Positions 13,701-21,779 of a DNA stretch of 64,000 bases are shown here, piece after piece (the first letter of the stretch is position 1; the number at the start of each line of letters is the position of its first letter). The notes beneath the pieces are model-generated. The model did not search any database. It saw only the letters and a program-made list of their open reading frames with translations, and was not told where the DNA came from. Origin of the DNA: Ianthella basta (lineage: Eukaryota > Porifera > Demospongiae > Verongiida > Ianthellidae); contig OZ025876.1 of NCBI GenBank assembly GCA_964019415.1, positions 4,459,293-4,523,292 of the forward strand, written 5' to 3'. The position numbers and the translations under genes were made by a program.

Positions 13701-16700
13701 GTAGAATGGCTCTTAAGCTAGCTGTGTACCAAGCACTAGAGCTGAATTCATCCTCGCAAAGGAGATATAGTCTGTAGAAGATCATTACATGGCACGGCAT
13801 TGAACATTTTGAATATTAATGAAGGCAAAGAATGGCCGGGAAGACGACCAGTATGTATTTTGTCAAATTTCAAGCATTTGCTCCACTACATCACTTTTTA
13901 ATCATCTGCCACACTCTTAGCTCTGTTAGACAAAAAATTATTTTCTCATTGCCTAACTCTATCAAACTCATTTACAAATCTTTCTTCTTATGACAAATGT
14001 AAGTTCCTCTTAACGAATACTGATAATACAACCATATCCCTTATTCTTCAAATGTACCATTTAAGGTAATCACTTTTATGCATCAATTAGTGTATAGTCA
14101 CTATGTATACTCACCTATCCACTTTCACCTGCAAGCTAATTTTTGTAAAAAAAAAAAAAAATTCAGTGACCAGTAAGCCAACCTTGGCTGAGCAGCCTCT
14201 GATTCTCATGCTGCGGTCACTCTAATAATCATTCTCTCTCTCTACGGTTACAATGCTATTCCATCCCTTCTGTGCCTTCTTCGTCTGTTGCTTCAGACAG
14301 CTTCCAAAGCTATAAACTCGCTGATATGTGGCAACTCCTCCGACATGACTCCAAATTCAGAGCTTGTTCTCTGCAGTGCAAGCTTGTACTGCTTTCAACA
14401 TAAACATTGATAGATAGCCAAAAGAGTGCCAAACACGTTCACATCAGCCAATCATAGGCACGGTGCACCATTCCCGCTGCATTAGGTCAAGAATGTTTCA
14501 GCGCCATTTTCTGAGAACTTACGCATTGCATAATTTTGATTTCTATTCTCGGCTGTCACATTTGTAGAACAGCACTTGGAAAGATTGGTTGGATCTATTT
14601 TCAACGTACTACAGTGTAAAATGTTCATTAAGCACAGTAGCCTCTACTAATCTTCAACTCCCATTCAGAGCAGCCCAACTGCATGAGTGCATATTTGTAC
14701 ATAATCCTATAGATAATGGAGCTAAGCATTTCGTATTCTTGGCACCATTCCGTATTCCTGGCACCATTTTGTATTCTCAGAGCGTTTCACATTCTTGGCT
14801 GAGTTCTGTATTCTTAGCAGTGTTTAAGGGGTTGCACTGCGAAATTGGCCTGTTCCTTGCGTCTGCACTGCACCCTACTCCACGTCGGAACAATGGGATC
14901 GTGAACACAGCGACATTTGGCACCGACGCGGAGAAGGAAGGGAAGTAGCTACTGGGAAGCGGCCATTATCCCCGGATATGGCAGCCATTTGTGTGCCCGT
15001 TAATTGCTAGGCAAGGGATGGTGCAAAAGTGCTCTCGGGCGTGGCAGGATAACTGCGTGCTTCAGCTGCAAGGCTGAACAACATGGCCCGATTGTAGTGG
15101 CAAGGCCCATGCGTGCTACAAATGCCTAGTAAATGAAACAGCACACCATGGATTTAGAGCAGTTCCGCTGCAAAAAGGGCACAATGCCCCATGCACTGAC
15201 CAGCATCCACATGGCCAGGCACAATGTCCTAGGACATTACCTGTGCAGAGCACACTGCACTGGACCAGGAGCACTTCAGCAGCAGCTAGAGAGCGATTGT
15301 AGGAGACCAGTAGGGAGCAATGTCTCAGAGAAGGTGCAGAGTTTGCAAGAGAAATATGTACAGCAACAGGTCTAACACTGAGTAAGGTGCACAGAAGGCA
15401 TGCCAATGTGTAAGATGTAAGATATCAAAGAGAAAATACTTGGATAATCACTGCAAATGGTACTGTATGCATGCCTACAGTACATTAACCTGACATCAAT
15501 TCTTCTCTTCGTTATCAAGTTTCAATCTGTTGCCCATTTGTGTACTAGCTTCATCTTATCTCATATACTGTAGGCATGCATACAGTACCATTTGTAGTGA
15601 CCGTCCATGTATTTTCTCTTTGATATCTTACATCTTACACATTGGCATGTTTTCTTTGCACCTTACTCAGTGTACATATTTCTCTTGCAAACTCTGCACC
15701 TTCTTTCAGACATTGCTACATTTTATCCTTGCAGTGTCATGTTGCTCAATATTGCATGCCAGCACAGTGTACTATCTAGCTGCTTGCTACACTTTTGCAC
15801 TCTGTGTCAAACCCTAGGGGTTGACACAGAGTGCAGCTGTTACATGCCTCCAGCCACATCTAGCGGTACAGCAACAACCACATGGCTGCCCCATCCCATA
15901 TGCGGTTTGCATCACACACACCGGTGTACACACACTAGCATGCGTCACATTGGCATCACCCTGCCTTCGTGGAGCAGCCATTGTGGAGTAGCCGGTGTGG
16001 CGATGCCGGAGTAGGGAAGCCCGCCGAATGTGTGCTTTCCTGCTAGTGTGTACTAATGCAAGCCTCCATTCCAGTTTAATATGTGTGTGTGTACATGCAT
16101 AATTATGTAAAACATGGTGAAATAAATGGGCAGTCTAATTTATCTACACTTACCTCTGCTTGAGCTTTAAACTGTCATTGGTATAATATGTACCTGCTGA
16201 CCTGGACACTTTAAACAGTTGGGTGCAATACATACGCTCTATGTTGTGTGTTTATACTTTTGTGACTGGGGAAGTTAGCTTGGTTCGTTAAGCAGGTGGC
16301 TATTTATCAGTGTTCTAGATTTTCATCAAGTAAGGTAGTTCACTGATCTTAGATACCTGTGCATATGGTTGGAAATTTGCTGATGTTTGACCAGAATTTG
16401 TTTTACTTCCACTCTAAGAAAGACCACAACGTGTAATCAAATTATCAGTCTTTATTTCATTCAGAGAACTAGTACCCTACTCTAGCTATTAGCCCAGTTG
16501 AGAAGCCCCTGCTTCATTCATGATTCCCATTGCAGATTGGCAGGGTGCCTCTAATGGCTGCTGCACAAGAGAACCACACAGAAGTGGTCAGAGTGCTGGT
16601 GAACGAGTGCAAGTGCAACAAGACAGCTACAAACCTGGTGCACTATGTGTGCTTGTTTTGATTCATTGCACTCCCTTGCAGCTGCATGTAGCTCTGAATG

Positions 16701-19700
16701 AAACTGAGTGTGGTATCTTTTCTCCATTGTTGGCAACAATAATATATGAGGTTCTTCCAAGGTGTATGCAATGATGTCTCTCCACTTAACTGTTTACCTT
16801 GGCAGGAAGGACAGTGTGCCCTCCACTTTGCTGCACTGAATGGAAAGGCTGATGTGCTACGAGTCCTTCTCCTTGAATTCCAGATGGACCCCAACTCAAG
16901 GGACAATGTGAGTGCATGCATATATATCACCAACTGACACTAGGGATAGAGAATGAGGCTGGGGGTTTCTGATGTAGTTAATATGTAGTACTTAAAAACT
17001 ATATTGATGAATTCTGCAAAGTCCACTACAAGATGCCATTATGGTTTACTGGCATGCACAGCTTCTTTGCTGATTTCAGAATGTACTTATGTAGGAACCA
17101 CTCTAGTTTGTTTTAGTGCTGCTTCCTAGTGATACAGTTTCCTAAAGGATTAGCTACTCTGTATTAAATGGCCATTTCATGATGTAGTGTTATGTCATCA
17201 TTATTTTAGCTTGTACACCTATTATAGCAGGAACTGGGCTCCCCTGTAACATACCTGGCTCCACCCTTGGGTGCAGGAAGGCATTGCACTGATATTGCTA
17301 ATCTATCATTTGTGAGCATGTACTGCGTTGTATGTGTCCCTGTCTATGCAGGATGGTCGAACTCCTCTAATGGCTGCTGTTCAAGAGAATGAAACTGCTG
17401 CTGTTCGAACCCTCATTAATGAGGCAAAGTGTGACAGGGATGCAACCAATGCCGTATGTCCTTGGATGTGCCACTAATTTAGCATGTGTGTAGTGTTTTC
17501 TGTGTGTCTGTGTGCATAAAGTAAAAAGTGATGTCACCAGATGTTAGTTCTGCTATGTCTCTTTTCTCAACAGGCAGGATCCTCTGCTGTCATGTATGCT
17601 ATAAAGCATGGTCACTGTGATATGGTAAAGACTCTGCTGGGAGAGTACCGCTGCAAGCTAGCCAAAAATTCAGTCAGTTTTGTTTTATGCCATTCAAACC
17701 ACCTATGAATTGAGTATGTAAACCATTACCATGGTACACTAATTAAAAAGTGAATTAAACATGTTTCCATTATTTGACACATGTAATAATTATATTATAA
17801 CTATGTTCTTGCCTCATATTATGTATTCATTCATGGATGAACGTCTTTTGCCCTACCGCAGCTCGGCGACTCTCTTCTCCATGTAGCTGTAAGCACTGGC
17901 AGATTTGAGCTTATCAGCTATCTTGCCATTGAGCATGGACTGGATGTCAATGAAAGAAATGTTGTAAGTGCATCTAGCTGATGTTCAAATTGCATGGTTG
18001 ATTGTGCTTAAACTAATTATTTATTAATGCAGCCCTGTAGTTCTGGTAGTCCCATTCATGCTTGTCTACAGTGTTTTGTTTCTTGCACCTTTTCATGCAA
18101 CCAGGTTGAACCCGGTAGAGCTAACCTGGGGTTCAACCCAGGTTTCATTGTTTCCTTTCACATGGGACAAAGTAAGTAGCACTCTGACTTGGCCGCTAGA
18201 TATTTGTCCTGCGCAGCTTGTACGCAATCTCCGTGACTGCGAGAACATTCCTAACTGCCTGAGTAGTTGATGCTGGATACCTACGTCTACCCACTTCGCC
18301 AGTAAAGCTGAGTTCACACCCTCAGTCAAGTTCGTTCGTGTCCACCATCTTTTACACTCTCGTAGCCCGGGTTTGACCTTACTAGCGACCTGGTCATACC
18401 CGGGTAGTTTAACCTAGGTCAAACCTGGGTTCGATCCACTTTCATTGGCATGTGAAAGCATTAACCCTGGTTGAATCCAATTTCGTCCCAGGTTAAACGG
18501 GTCTATGTGAAAGGGGTATTGGTCTTGTTTACAACACCTCTCCGTACTAATTGTTTGGTGCTGTTCTTCAGTTTGGGATGACTCCCATGCACATTGCTGT
18601 GAGTGAGAGGGATGTGGCTGCAGTCAGAGAACTCCTTCAACTCAACTGTGATGTGACCTTGAGAGATGAGGTGGGCAGTGTATCCACACACTGGTTTGTT
18701 GTTGTCAAAGCAATGGCTGTTATGGTACAAGGATCATGCACATGTGTAGTCACTCTGCAGTGCCGAAACATCTGGATTTTGACCTCTAACATCAGTCCTT
18801 TTGATTCGGCTACTGTAGTCACAAGATCCTATAATAACACTCTACAATTGTCATGCAATTTGAACTCCAGTCAATGATCAAAGTTGTTTGGAGCACATAT
18901 GACATTAACCCTATAGTGCTCAAGTTTAAAATTCGCGCCATACTCGAATGCCCGAGTTTAAAAATGGCTGCGCACACGAAGATTTTGTGCACTAAATTTT
19001 CACGCTTTCTGGTCATTCCTTCGCCCTAACAGCGACATAAGGAGAAAGGTAGTGTAGAGTGATATACTGCATGACGTTTGACAGTGTAGTTGGACCAAAT
19101 CCAGACACTTCGCGCGAGTGCGTGGTGCCATTGAGGAAGACGTCGTACGCCTACTCTTCAAGCTTTTTCTCGGCCATGAAACGTGACGATGTAAGTACGT
19201 ACGTAAGCAAATTGTTGGCGCAGTATCACAGGAAGATGTAGAGCCCTTACTTCACCATTTCGTTACACAGCGCGTGTTCTTTGGATTTAACTAGAACGAG
19301 AAGGGACACGGCGTAATGTCGCTCGAACTAAAGCAGTTGCTTGCACGCAGCTTGCGCGACCAGAAGACAAGGTACGCTCGCTGAGAGAAGCTTTTTCTAC
19401 TGATACATGTCCTTGGAAAACAGTTGCTTGCATAGAAGACTTGTAACCACTGAAGCAGCGCCGATTTTTAGGCCTCTTTAGTTATGACACCTTTAGGTGT
19501 CAATGGGCCTTAACGACATTGCGTTTTATGACACCTAAAGGTGTCATTGGGCGCTAAAGGGTTAACCAGACACTTGCTGTGATGCCTAAAGGCTATTCGC
19601 CAAAATTGCAGTATACAATTCTTCCAGATGTATAGCATGTTATAGGGAACAAAGTTTGCGCATGCAATGACTCTGCCAGACTAAACGACCACAATCCTTT

Positions 19701-20706
19701 AATTTAAAGCCAGCTGTACTAGCTAGTGGCTAGTAGCTAGATACAGTACTTTGGACAGCAGTGTTCACCTAATAGAATTACCAACAAATTAGCTGGCTAC
19801 ATTTTGTTACATAATTGTGGCTTCACTAACAGCTGCTATTATCGTGATAATATCGAGTATCGAGATAATTTGGTAAGAATATCGCTGAATATCGTGATAA
19901 CATATTTTCCATTATCACACAGGCCTGGCATTTATTAGGTGATCTGTAGCATTTTCCATTGGTTAGTTGTACACGCAGGGTTCAATCTACTGGGGAGGGG
20001 GGGGGGGGGGAGGAACTTCTCCTTCAAACATTCCAGCTCCCCCCCCCCCCAAAATATAATAATTAATATAATTTATAATATACCCAATTGCAATTGAAAG
20101 ATTTCATAGATCTATAGCTAACACTGGTGAATCTTTGGGTGGAGGCACTGGTAGAAGCTCTTAGGACACCTTCCAACTCTTCCTTCCCTTGCTTATTGTA
20201 TATAGCACTCCTGATTATGACTACATCATTATGTATATAAATATCTGTGAATTTATTACATTTCATTCACTCAAGTGCTGACAAGATCAGTGCAAAAAAT
20301 GGTTTGAGAAATGTCATTTTGTCTTTCGGCTCATGTCAGAATCAATCTCTGAGGATAAAAAATCCTAAATTTCCCTGGGGCAGCATGCCCAGACCACCCT
20401 AACTCTCACGCTCTCCTTATAAAACCGTCTTCTCCCCCCAAATTTGCATCCTAGATTGAACCCTGACACGTGACAAGCTTTGTGTATTTGTTGTTGTGTG
20501 CTGTTGATTAATGATTGAATCATGTGGTGACAGTGACAAGCATGGTGTATGGAGCGGCGGTCCTGTTAAGTAGCTGAACACTACATCCACCTCTGCTCCT
20601 TTTTGCCCATAACCTACAGACTGGGAGCACTCCTCTTGACGTAGCTCTGGTTAGGGGAGAAGAGAGCACTGTGATGGCATTGCTGGATGCCTCTCAACCA
20701 TCATGA
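3055..20706 (+). CDS. Ankyrin-repeat gene 1, 3' portion (23 exons)
   Basis: This is a spliced gene encoding a run of ankyrin repeats. Exons: 3055-3156, 3244-3339, 7413-7520, 7777-7878, 8063-8164, 8232-8333, 9028-9129, 9206-9409, 9475-9563, 9643-9744, 9849-9950, 10845-10946, 12258-12359, 12589-12690, 12797-12898, 13146-13247, 16536-16637, 16806-16907, 17352-17453, 17574-17672, 17862-17963, 18572-18670 and 20620-20706 (TGA). Each is bounded by AG and GT. All but 9475-9563 are multiples of three in phase 0, giving 774 codons without that exon. Each repeat shows the TxLHxAA helix, a GH turn and an LxxxY-x-DP end, as in protein-binding ankyrin scaffolds. No enzyme, membrane or signal segment is seen. 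The 5' exons (the counterparts of gene 2 exons 1-8) must lie left of the window or be lost. Partner and function are unknown. Confidence 0.87.
3340..4920 (+). other. Intron of gene 1, first part
   Basis: This is the start of a 4.1-kb intron. I see no coding match, tandem repeat or TIR pair in this part. Confidence 0.6.
4921..5196. mobile_element. Palindromic MITE, CCATGGTCCCTACA family, copy 2 (fullest)
   Basis: This is the most complete of the four copies. The left arm (AAATTTTCTACAAAATTATA, then AGGATGTAGGGATGGCAT, CAGAAACAAGTAAAGGCTGT) is mirrored on the right by TTTATGCCATTCCTACATCC and TTTTTGTAGAAAATCTTTAT. Nearly the whole 276 bp can fold on itself around a smaller inner inverted repeat of the CTACA/TGTAGG blocks. 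No open frame of note. It lies in the same gene 1 intron. Confidence 0.8.
5640..7017 (-). mobile_element. Reverse-transcriptase element relic, C-terminal half
   Basis: The minus strand carries, in order, a GVNITTQGQRY block near 7000, DIDDLFQPLEEAIRYRLLPA (about 6780), GGLGIPQPS, WLTTISLSKYGFTLHKQAFR (about 6400), a zinc-binding CPCG...H...SCPKG segment, DGARLDI...TFFDVRV (restriction-like endonuclease pattern, about 6050) and FTPLVLSSSGGCGPSAMVAY (about 5900). I recognise this series from a widespread invertebrate element whose RT has a GG(V/I)RPIAVG motif; its clade is not certain to me. The N-terminal half of the same family is seen at 25560-27690. The copy is broken in several places and truncated at its RT side. 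It lies in a gene 1 intron, antisense to the gene. Confidence 0.7.
7045..7350 (+). repeat. Dispersed repeat, GTGCGCTA...GAAGAAGA...TACAGCAT family, copy 1
   Basis: It starts with CTTTGGTTTGTGCGCTATGG and a GAAGAAGAA-rich stretch. It ends with TTTGTATTACAGCATACAAA and CAACCACTGCCATCCCTACA. Related copies lie at 21123-21385 (minus), 38970-39210 (minus) and 53757-54032 (plus). All are about 240-300 bp and non-coding. The similar ends and variable middle suggest a short mobile repeat; I found no clear TIR or tRNA head. Confidence 0.65.
7413..8333 (+). CDS. Gene 1 exons 7413-7520, 7777-7878, 8063-8164, 8232-8333
   Basis: Four consecutive ankyrin exons. The first (36 residues, STEGWNALHYASHNGHASLA...) carries two extra residues, as does its gene 2 partner 45721-45828. 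The others read DGLNAVHLAASGGHLSLLRE, FDRTAVHYSAMNGHKEVVEL and NGESAVGFAAWYGHLPVLRL, and pair with 46036-46137, 46265-46366 and 46421-46522. In the last pair (GF)AA replaces the usual LH(L)AA in both genes, so this substitution predates the duplication. Confidence 0.88.
8390..8540. mobile_element. Possible tRNA-derived SINE
   Basis: The stretch GGTTGGTTGGCTTGGGCTAC, then GTTAGGGCGTAAGC, CCTGGGTTCCGCTGCCAGCT and TGGCAATTTTCCCTTTCTG resembles a tRNA-like head with A- and B-box-like segments. A weaker copy with the same GGGTTTGATTCTAGCTGTG...TTTTCCTTTCTTCC ending lies at 47240-47350. Assignment is tentative. Confidence 0.35.
9028..9409 (+). CDS. Gene 1 exons 9028-9129 and 9206-9409 (two-repeat exon)
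   Basis: The first exon is a standard repeat (GSWTPLHNAARYGHLHICRE). The second is 204 nt and encodes two repeats without an intron (DLLNALHLAAVGGHLEIVKY ... SCLHKAVREGHPKMVRYLIE). Gene 2 has the same double exon at 46792-46995, identical at 52 of 68 residues. The fusion, or a repeat unit never split by an intron, is therefore older than the gene duplication. Confidence 0.88.
9475..9563 (+). pseudogene. Gene 1 damaged ankyrin exon
   Basis: The stretch is bounded by a good acceptor (TATGCAG) and donor (GAG/GTATGT) but is 89 nt long, not a multiple of three. Read from the acceptor it meets TAG after ten codons. Its 3' part in another frame gives LLACYHGQLAVVQELVSRHK, a normal repeat. The intact counterpart in gene 2 is 47653-47751 (99 nt, EDIDCFLLACHNK...). 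The sequence ACTTCTGGCC is what remains if a short CTTCTG-type direct repeat lost 7 nt by slippage. Because neighbouring exons are phase 0 on both sides, skipping this exon would keep the rest of the protein in frame. An assembly error is also possible. Confidence 0.75.
9643..9950 (+). CDS. Gene 1 exons 9643-9744 and 9849-9950
   Basis: Two standard 34-residue repeats, NGWTGVLIAARYGFADIVRE and GGLNALHLAVIGNHVEVVRA. They pair with gene 2 exons 49167-49268 and 49352-49453. Both copies of the first have the unusual GVLIAAR in place of LHxAA, and both copies of the second end in SVT(H/R)RD, so the pairing is secure. Confidence 0.88.
10140..10680. other. GC-richer intron block, unassigned
   Basis: It contains repeated TTGCGCAAG-type words and CGCG sites, in contrast to the A+T-rich introns around it. 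This suggests an inserted element, but I found no TIR pair or protein match. Confidence 0.4.
10692..10790. repeat. (TA)n tract next to a GGCGCC hairpin
   Basis: A TATATA tract (about 10697-10728) is followed by CTCGGCGCCGAGATTACTT and GGCTCGGTAATT, which can fold back. The GC-rich short core in an A+T-rich setting resembles the foldback elements near 48-54 kb, but the shared core motif is absent. Confidence 0.4.
10845..10946 (+). CDS. Gene 1 exon 10845-10946
   Basis: One repeat, KGRTAFHHAAENGSKECVKL, pairing with gene 2 exon 55514-55615 (EGRTPLSLAAEMGSKECVKL). Both end in a charged SADPEE(K/V)D turn. AG acceptor and GTAAGT donor. Confidence 0.88.
11240..12057. mobile_element. TIR element with CATATGGCGCCAAATTTT ends
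   Basis: The left end is CATATGGCGCCAAATTTTCG followed by AGGAGCACAATTTT. The right end is AAAATTGTGCTCCTC followed by AAATTTGGTGCCATATG. The TIRs are about 34 bp with a few mismatches. The 0.8-kb interior has no transposase. It is a non-autonomous DNA element inside a gene 1 intron. The element is absent from the matching gene 2 intron, so it inserted after the duplication. Confidence 0.75.
12258..12898 (+). CDS. Gene 1 exons 12258-12359, 12589-12690, 12797-12898
   Basis: Three repeats: LGKTALHEAAIKGNAEMVSY, NYKTPVHLAAHLGHVEVLKI and NGRVPLHYAADGGHIEMMRA. They pair with gene 2 exons 57892-57993, 58072-58173 and 58799-58900 (the third at 28 of 34 residues). The cysteine pair CPPVC / CPPDC in the third repeat is specific to this position. 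Confidence 0.88.
13146..13247 (+). CDS. Gene 1 exon 13146-13247
   Basis: DGMTALHHAAIAGQEKAVRV, the partner of gene 2 exon 59135-59236. This is the last exon for which gene 2 has a one-to-one partner before the terminal exon; six more repeats follow in gene 1 only. The donor is GCG/GTGAGC. Confidence 0.88.
13311..13628. mobile_element. TIR MITE, TA-flanked, CATATAGCGGGAAAATTTTGC ends
   Basis: Between TA dinucleotides lies a 314-bp element. It begins CCATATAGCGGGAAAATTTT and ends AAATTTTTCCGCTATACAG. Several internal TCGCGAA / TTCGCGA blocks are arranged in inverted order. It is non-coding, and the TA target suggests Tc1/mariner-type mobilisation (inference). Confidence 0.75.
13633..13790 (+). 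repeat. Dispersed repeat shared with 20985-21120
   Basis: The blocks GGTCACACAACCGAAATTGC, GTGTACCAAGCACTAGAGCT and CGCAAAGGAGATAT recur at 20985-21120 as AAGTCACACAACTGAAATTG, GTGTACCAAGCGCTAGAGCT and TGCAAAGGAAATAT. About 150 bp, non-coding, origin unknown. Confidence 0.65.
13890..14235 (+). mobile_element. LINE 3'-end fragment (same family as 59845-61385)
   Basis: The stretch from AATCATCTGCCACACTCTTA through ATTTACAAATCTTTCTTC, TATCCCTTATTCTTCAAATG and CTCATGCTGCGGTCACTCTA is an inverted copy of 59850-60170, the 3' part of a minus-strand LINE downstream of gene 2. An A15 tract at about 14147-14161 lies inside. Only the 3' end is present, typical of 5'-truncated LINE insertions. Confidence 0.65.
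14215..14575 (+). repeat. Dispersed repeat, inverted relative to 25260-25560
   Basis: Read in reverse complement, this gives GTGAACGTGTTTGGCACTC, TTGACCTAATGCAGCGGGAA and AACTTACGCATTGC-like words. They match GCGAACGTGTTTGGGCCC, TAACCTAATGCAGCGAGAAT and AACTTACGCAATGCGTAAG at 25260-25560. About 300 bp, non-coding. The start overlaps the LINE tail, so one may have inserted next to the other. Confidence 0.6.
14725..14825. repeat. Short tandem repeat, GTATTCTTGGCACCATT unit
   Basis: About four degenerate copies of a 21-24-bp unit, CGTATTC(T/C)TGGCACCATT, lie in a row. A frame of 119 codons across it has no recognisable domain. Confidence 0.5.
15315..15735. repeat. Long inverted repeat (arms about 160 bp)
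   Basis: The left arm contains AAGGTGCAGAGTTTGCAAGA, CATGCCAATGTGTAAGATGT, AAGATATCAAAGAGAAAATA and GGTACTGTATGCATGCCTAC. The right arm, 15573-15735, has the same words in reverse complement and order. The loop is about 95 bp. Transcribed as part of gene 1, the RNA would form a long, nearly perfect hairpin. Immediately downstream, a second palindrome (15797-15834, GCACTCTGTGTCAA / TTGACACAGAGTGC) adds to the structure. It is a foldback-type element in a gene 1 intron. Confidence 0.75.
15840..16535 (+). other. Intron of gene 1, unassigned stretch
   Basis: Nothing recognisable beyond a short GTGTGTGTGTAC run near 16084. Confidence 0.5.
16536..18670 (+). CDS. Gene 1 six-repeat block absent from gene 2
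   Basis: Exons 16536-16637 (IGRVPLMAAAQENHTEVVRV), 16806-16907 (EGQCALHFAALNGKADVLRV), 17352-17453 (DGRTPLMAAVQENETAAVRT), 17574-17672 (AGSSAVMYAIKHGHCDMVKT), 17862-17963 (LGDSLLHVAVSTGRFELISY) and 18572-18670 (FGMTPMHIAVSERDVAAVRE). All are phase 0. The first and third share PLMAAxQEN and KC(N/D)(K/R)xAT, so one copied the other by internal duplication. Donor GTGCAC at 16638 is weak; the 102-nt length and frame support it. Gene 2 goes straight from the partner of 13146-13247 to its terminal exon. Confidence 0.85.
16908..17351 (+). other. Intron between gene 1 exons, nothing seen
   Basis: Ordinary A+T-rich intron; no repeat or coding match recognised. Confidence 0.5.
18075..18525. mobile_element. 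Possible MITE with AACCTGGGTT-type inverted ends
   Basis: The left side carries CAGGTTGAACCCGG, CTGGGGTTCAACCCAGGTTT and TTTCACATGGGAC. The right side carries AACCTAGGTCAAACCTGGGT, CCAGGTTAAACGGGTC and ATGTGAAAGGGG. Repeated AACCTGG / CCAGGTT words in both orientations suggest a decayed inverted-repeat element of about 450 bp in the intron before exon 18572. Confidence 0.45.
18905..19565. mobile_element. piggyBac-type MITE flanked by TTAA
   Basis: TTAA at 18905-18908 is followed by CCCTATAGTGCTCAA. At the right end TTGGGCGCTAAAGGG is followed by TTAA at 19562-19565. The 15-bp ends match at 12 positions, and the TTAA duplication is the hallmark of piggyBac insertion. The interior (653 bp) has no transposase. 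Near its right end is a perfect palindrome, TGACACCTTTAGGTGTCA, and a second copy of the same word in TGACACCTAAAGGTGTCA about 45 bp on. It lies in the last intron of gene 1. Confidence 0.72.
19566..20619 (+). other. Last intron of gene 1, remainder
   Basis: It contains degenerate ATATCG(T/A)GATAA repeats near 19845-19900. A poly-G run (about 19993-20010) and a poly-C run (20041-20050), 50 bp apart, could pair. Nothing else is recognised. Confidence 0.5.
20620..20706 (+). CDS. Gene 1 terminal exon
   Basis: A half-length repeat, TGSTPLDVALVRGEESTVMA, followed by eight residues and TGA at 20704-20706. The gene 2 terminal exon 59553-59630 has the same form (FGSTPMDIALSGGNDALVVA then LLGES and stop). 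The array thus ends in a truncated capping repeat in both. No canonical AATAAA is obvious just downstream. Confidence 0.85.
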   Translation, partial: TGSTPLDVALVRGEESTVMALLDASQPS

Positions 20707-20984
20707 GGAAGATAGGCAACTGTGAACACAGTGGTAAACAATTATGACTAAAGGTCACATCTTCAGTAAAAATTAACACAATACGTATATGCGTACCCAA
20801 ATAGTTCATGCACTGGTGATGAAGCCTTTTCTAAAATGCAACCAGAAATTGAAATGTTGTAATGATGTGATGACTAATAACAGAGTCAAAGTAATTAATA
20901 GGCAGTGCACAGCACAACCTATGACTTATTATAATGTTCTTTATTATATAAATTCATTGTACTGTATTTGTCAACTTTGATATA

Positions 20985-21120
20985 TAATTGTAGCAGTCGA
21001 GGTTAAAAATCAAAATTAAGTCACACAACTGAAATTGTGATTTTTACTGTGTAGAAAGGCTCTTAATCTAGCCGTGTACCAAGCGCTAGAGCTGAATTAA
21101 TCTCTGCAAAGGAAATATCA
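20985..21120 (+). repeat. Dispersed repeat, second copy of 13633-13790
   Basis: The same orientation and word order as the copy in the gene 1 intron. It abuts the next repeat (21123-21385), which suggests the two may be parts of one larger composite element. Confidence 0.6.
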
Positions 21121-21122
21121 GA

Positions 21123-21385
21123 CAGCACGGTAGGGATGGCGGTGGTTGTTTGTATGCTGTAATACAAACAAAAAGTCATGCTACTCCTGAATAGGACTGA
21201 AACCAACAAAAGAAGTTTCCCATGAGGAATTTGAAGCTGGGACTGAACAGTGCATATAGCTAACCTTACTTCCCAGCTAAGCTGCACCTACATGTAGAGA
21301 GCGCCCTCAACCCTTCCCACTTTTCGAATTCGTTGTCTTCTTATTCTTCTTTACTGTCAGCTGTAGCACACGAACCAAAGGGTCC
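21123..21385 (-). repeat. Dispersed repeat, GAAGAAGA...TACAGCAT family, copy 2
   Basis: An inverted copy of 7045-7350: GTAGGGATGGCGGTGGTTGT, TTTGTATGCTGTAATACAAA, GTAGAGAGCGCCCTCAAC and CTTCTTATTCTTCTTTACTG, in reverse order relative to copy 1. Confidence 0.65.
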
Positions 21386-21779
21386 ATAAAAATATTTCTA
21401 GCCCCACATTTGGCTGGCTGTATTCCTTTGTAGGTTAGAAGGCGGCACGGGTTAGTGCGGAAAGCGGAAGACGGCGCTTGCCACGAATCATTATTAATGT
21501 GCACCTTGCCGGGCCCATTGGCACTAGGCACAGATTGTCTCCATGCAGCACTTACACATAAGCAAACTGAATACTCATGAACCTGCAGTAGTGTTACCCA
21601 AACCTTGCATGCCATGGCATACATACAATGATAGTTAAAACAGTTCATAGTTGTGACATGGAGCAGACAGGGACGCAGTGATCCTGGGTACTGCCCTTGT
21701 CATTGTGTTGTCTTATCCAAGCCTCCAATAGTACTCATTGGGAGTTCCAAACTATATAGCTTCGAATTTGCATCTCATC

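Noticed and set aside
14589-14948. 119-codon frame
   Set aside because: It runs through a short tandem repeat with no domain.
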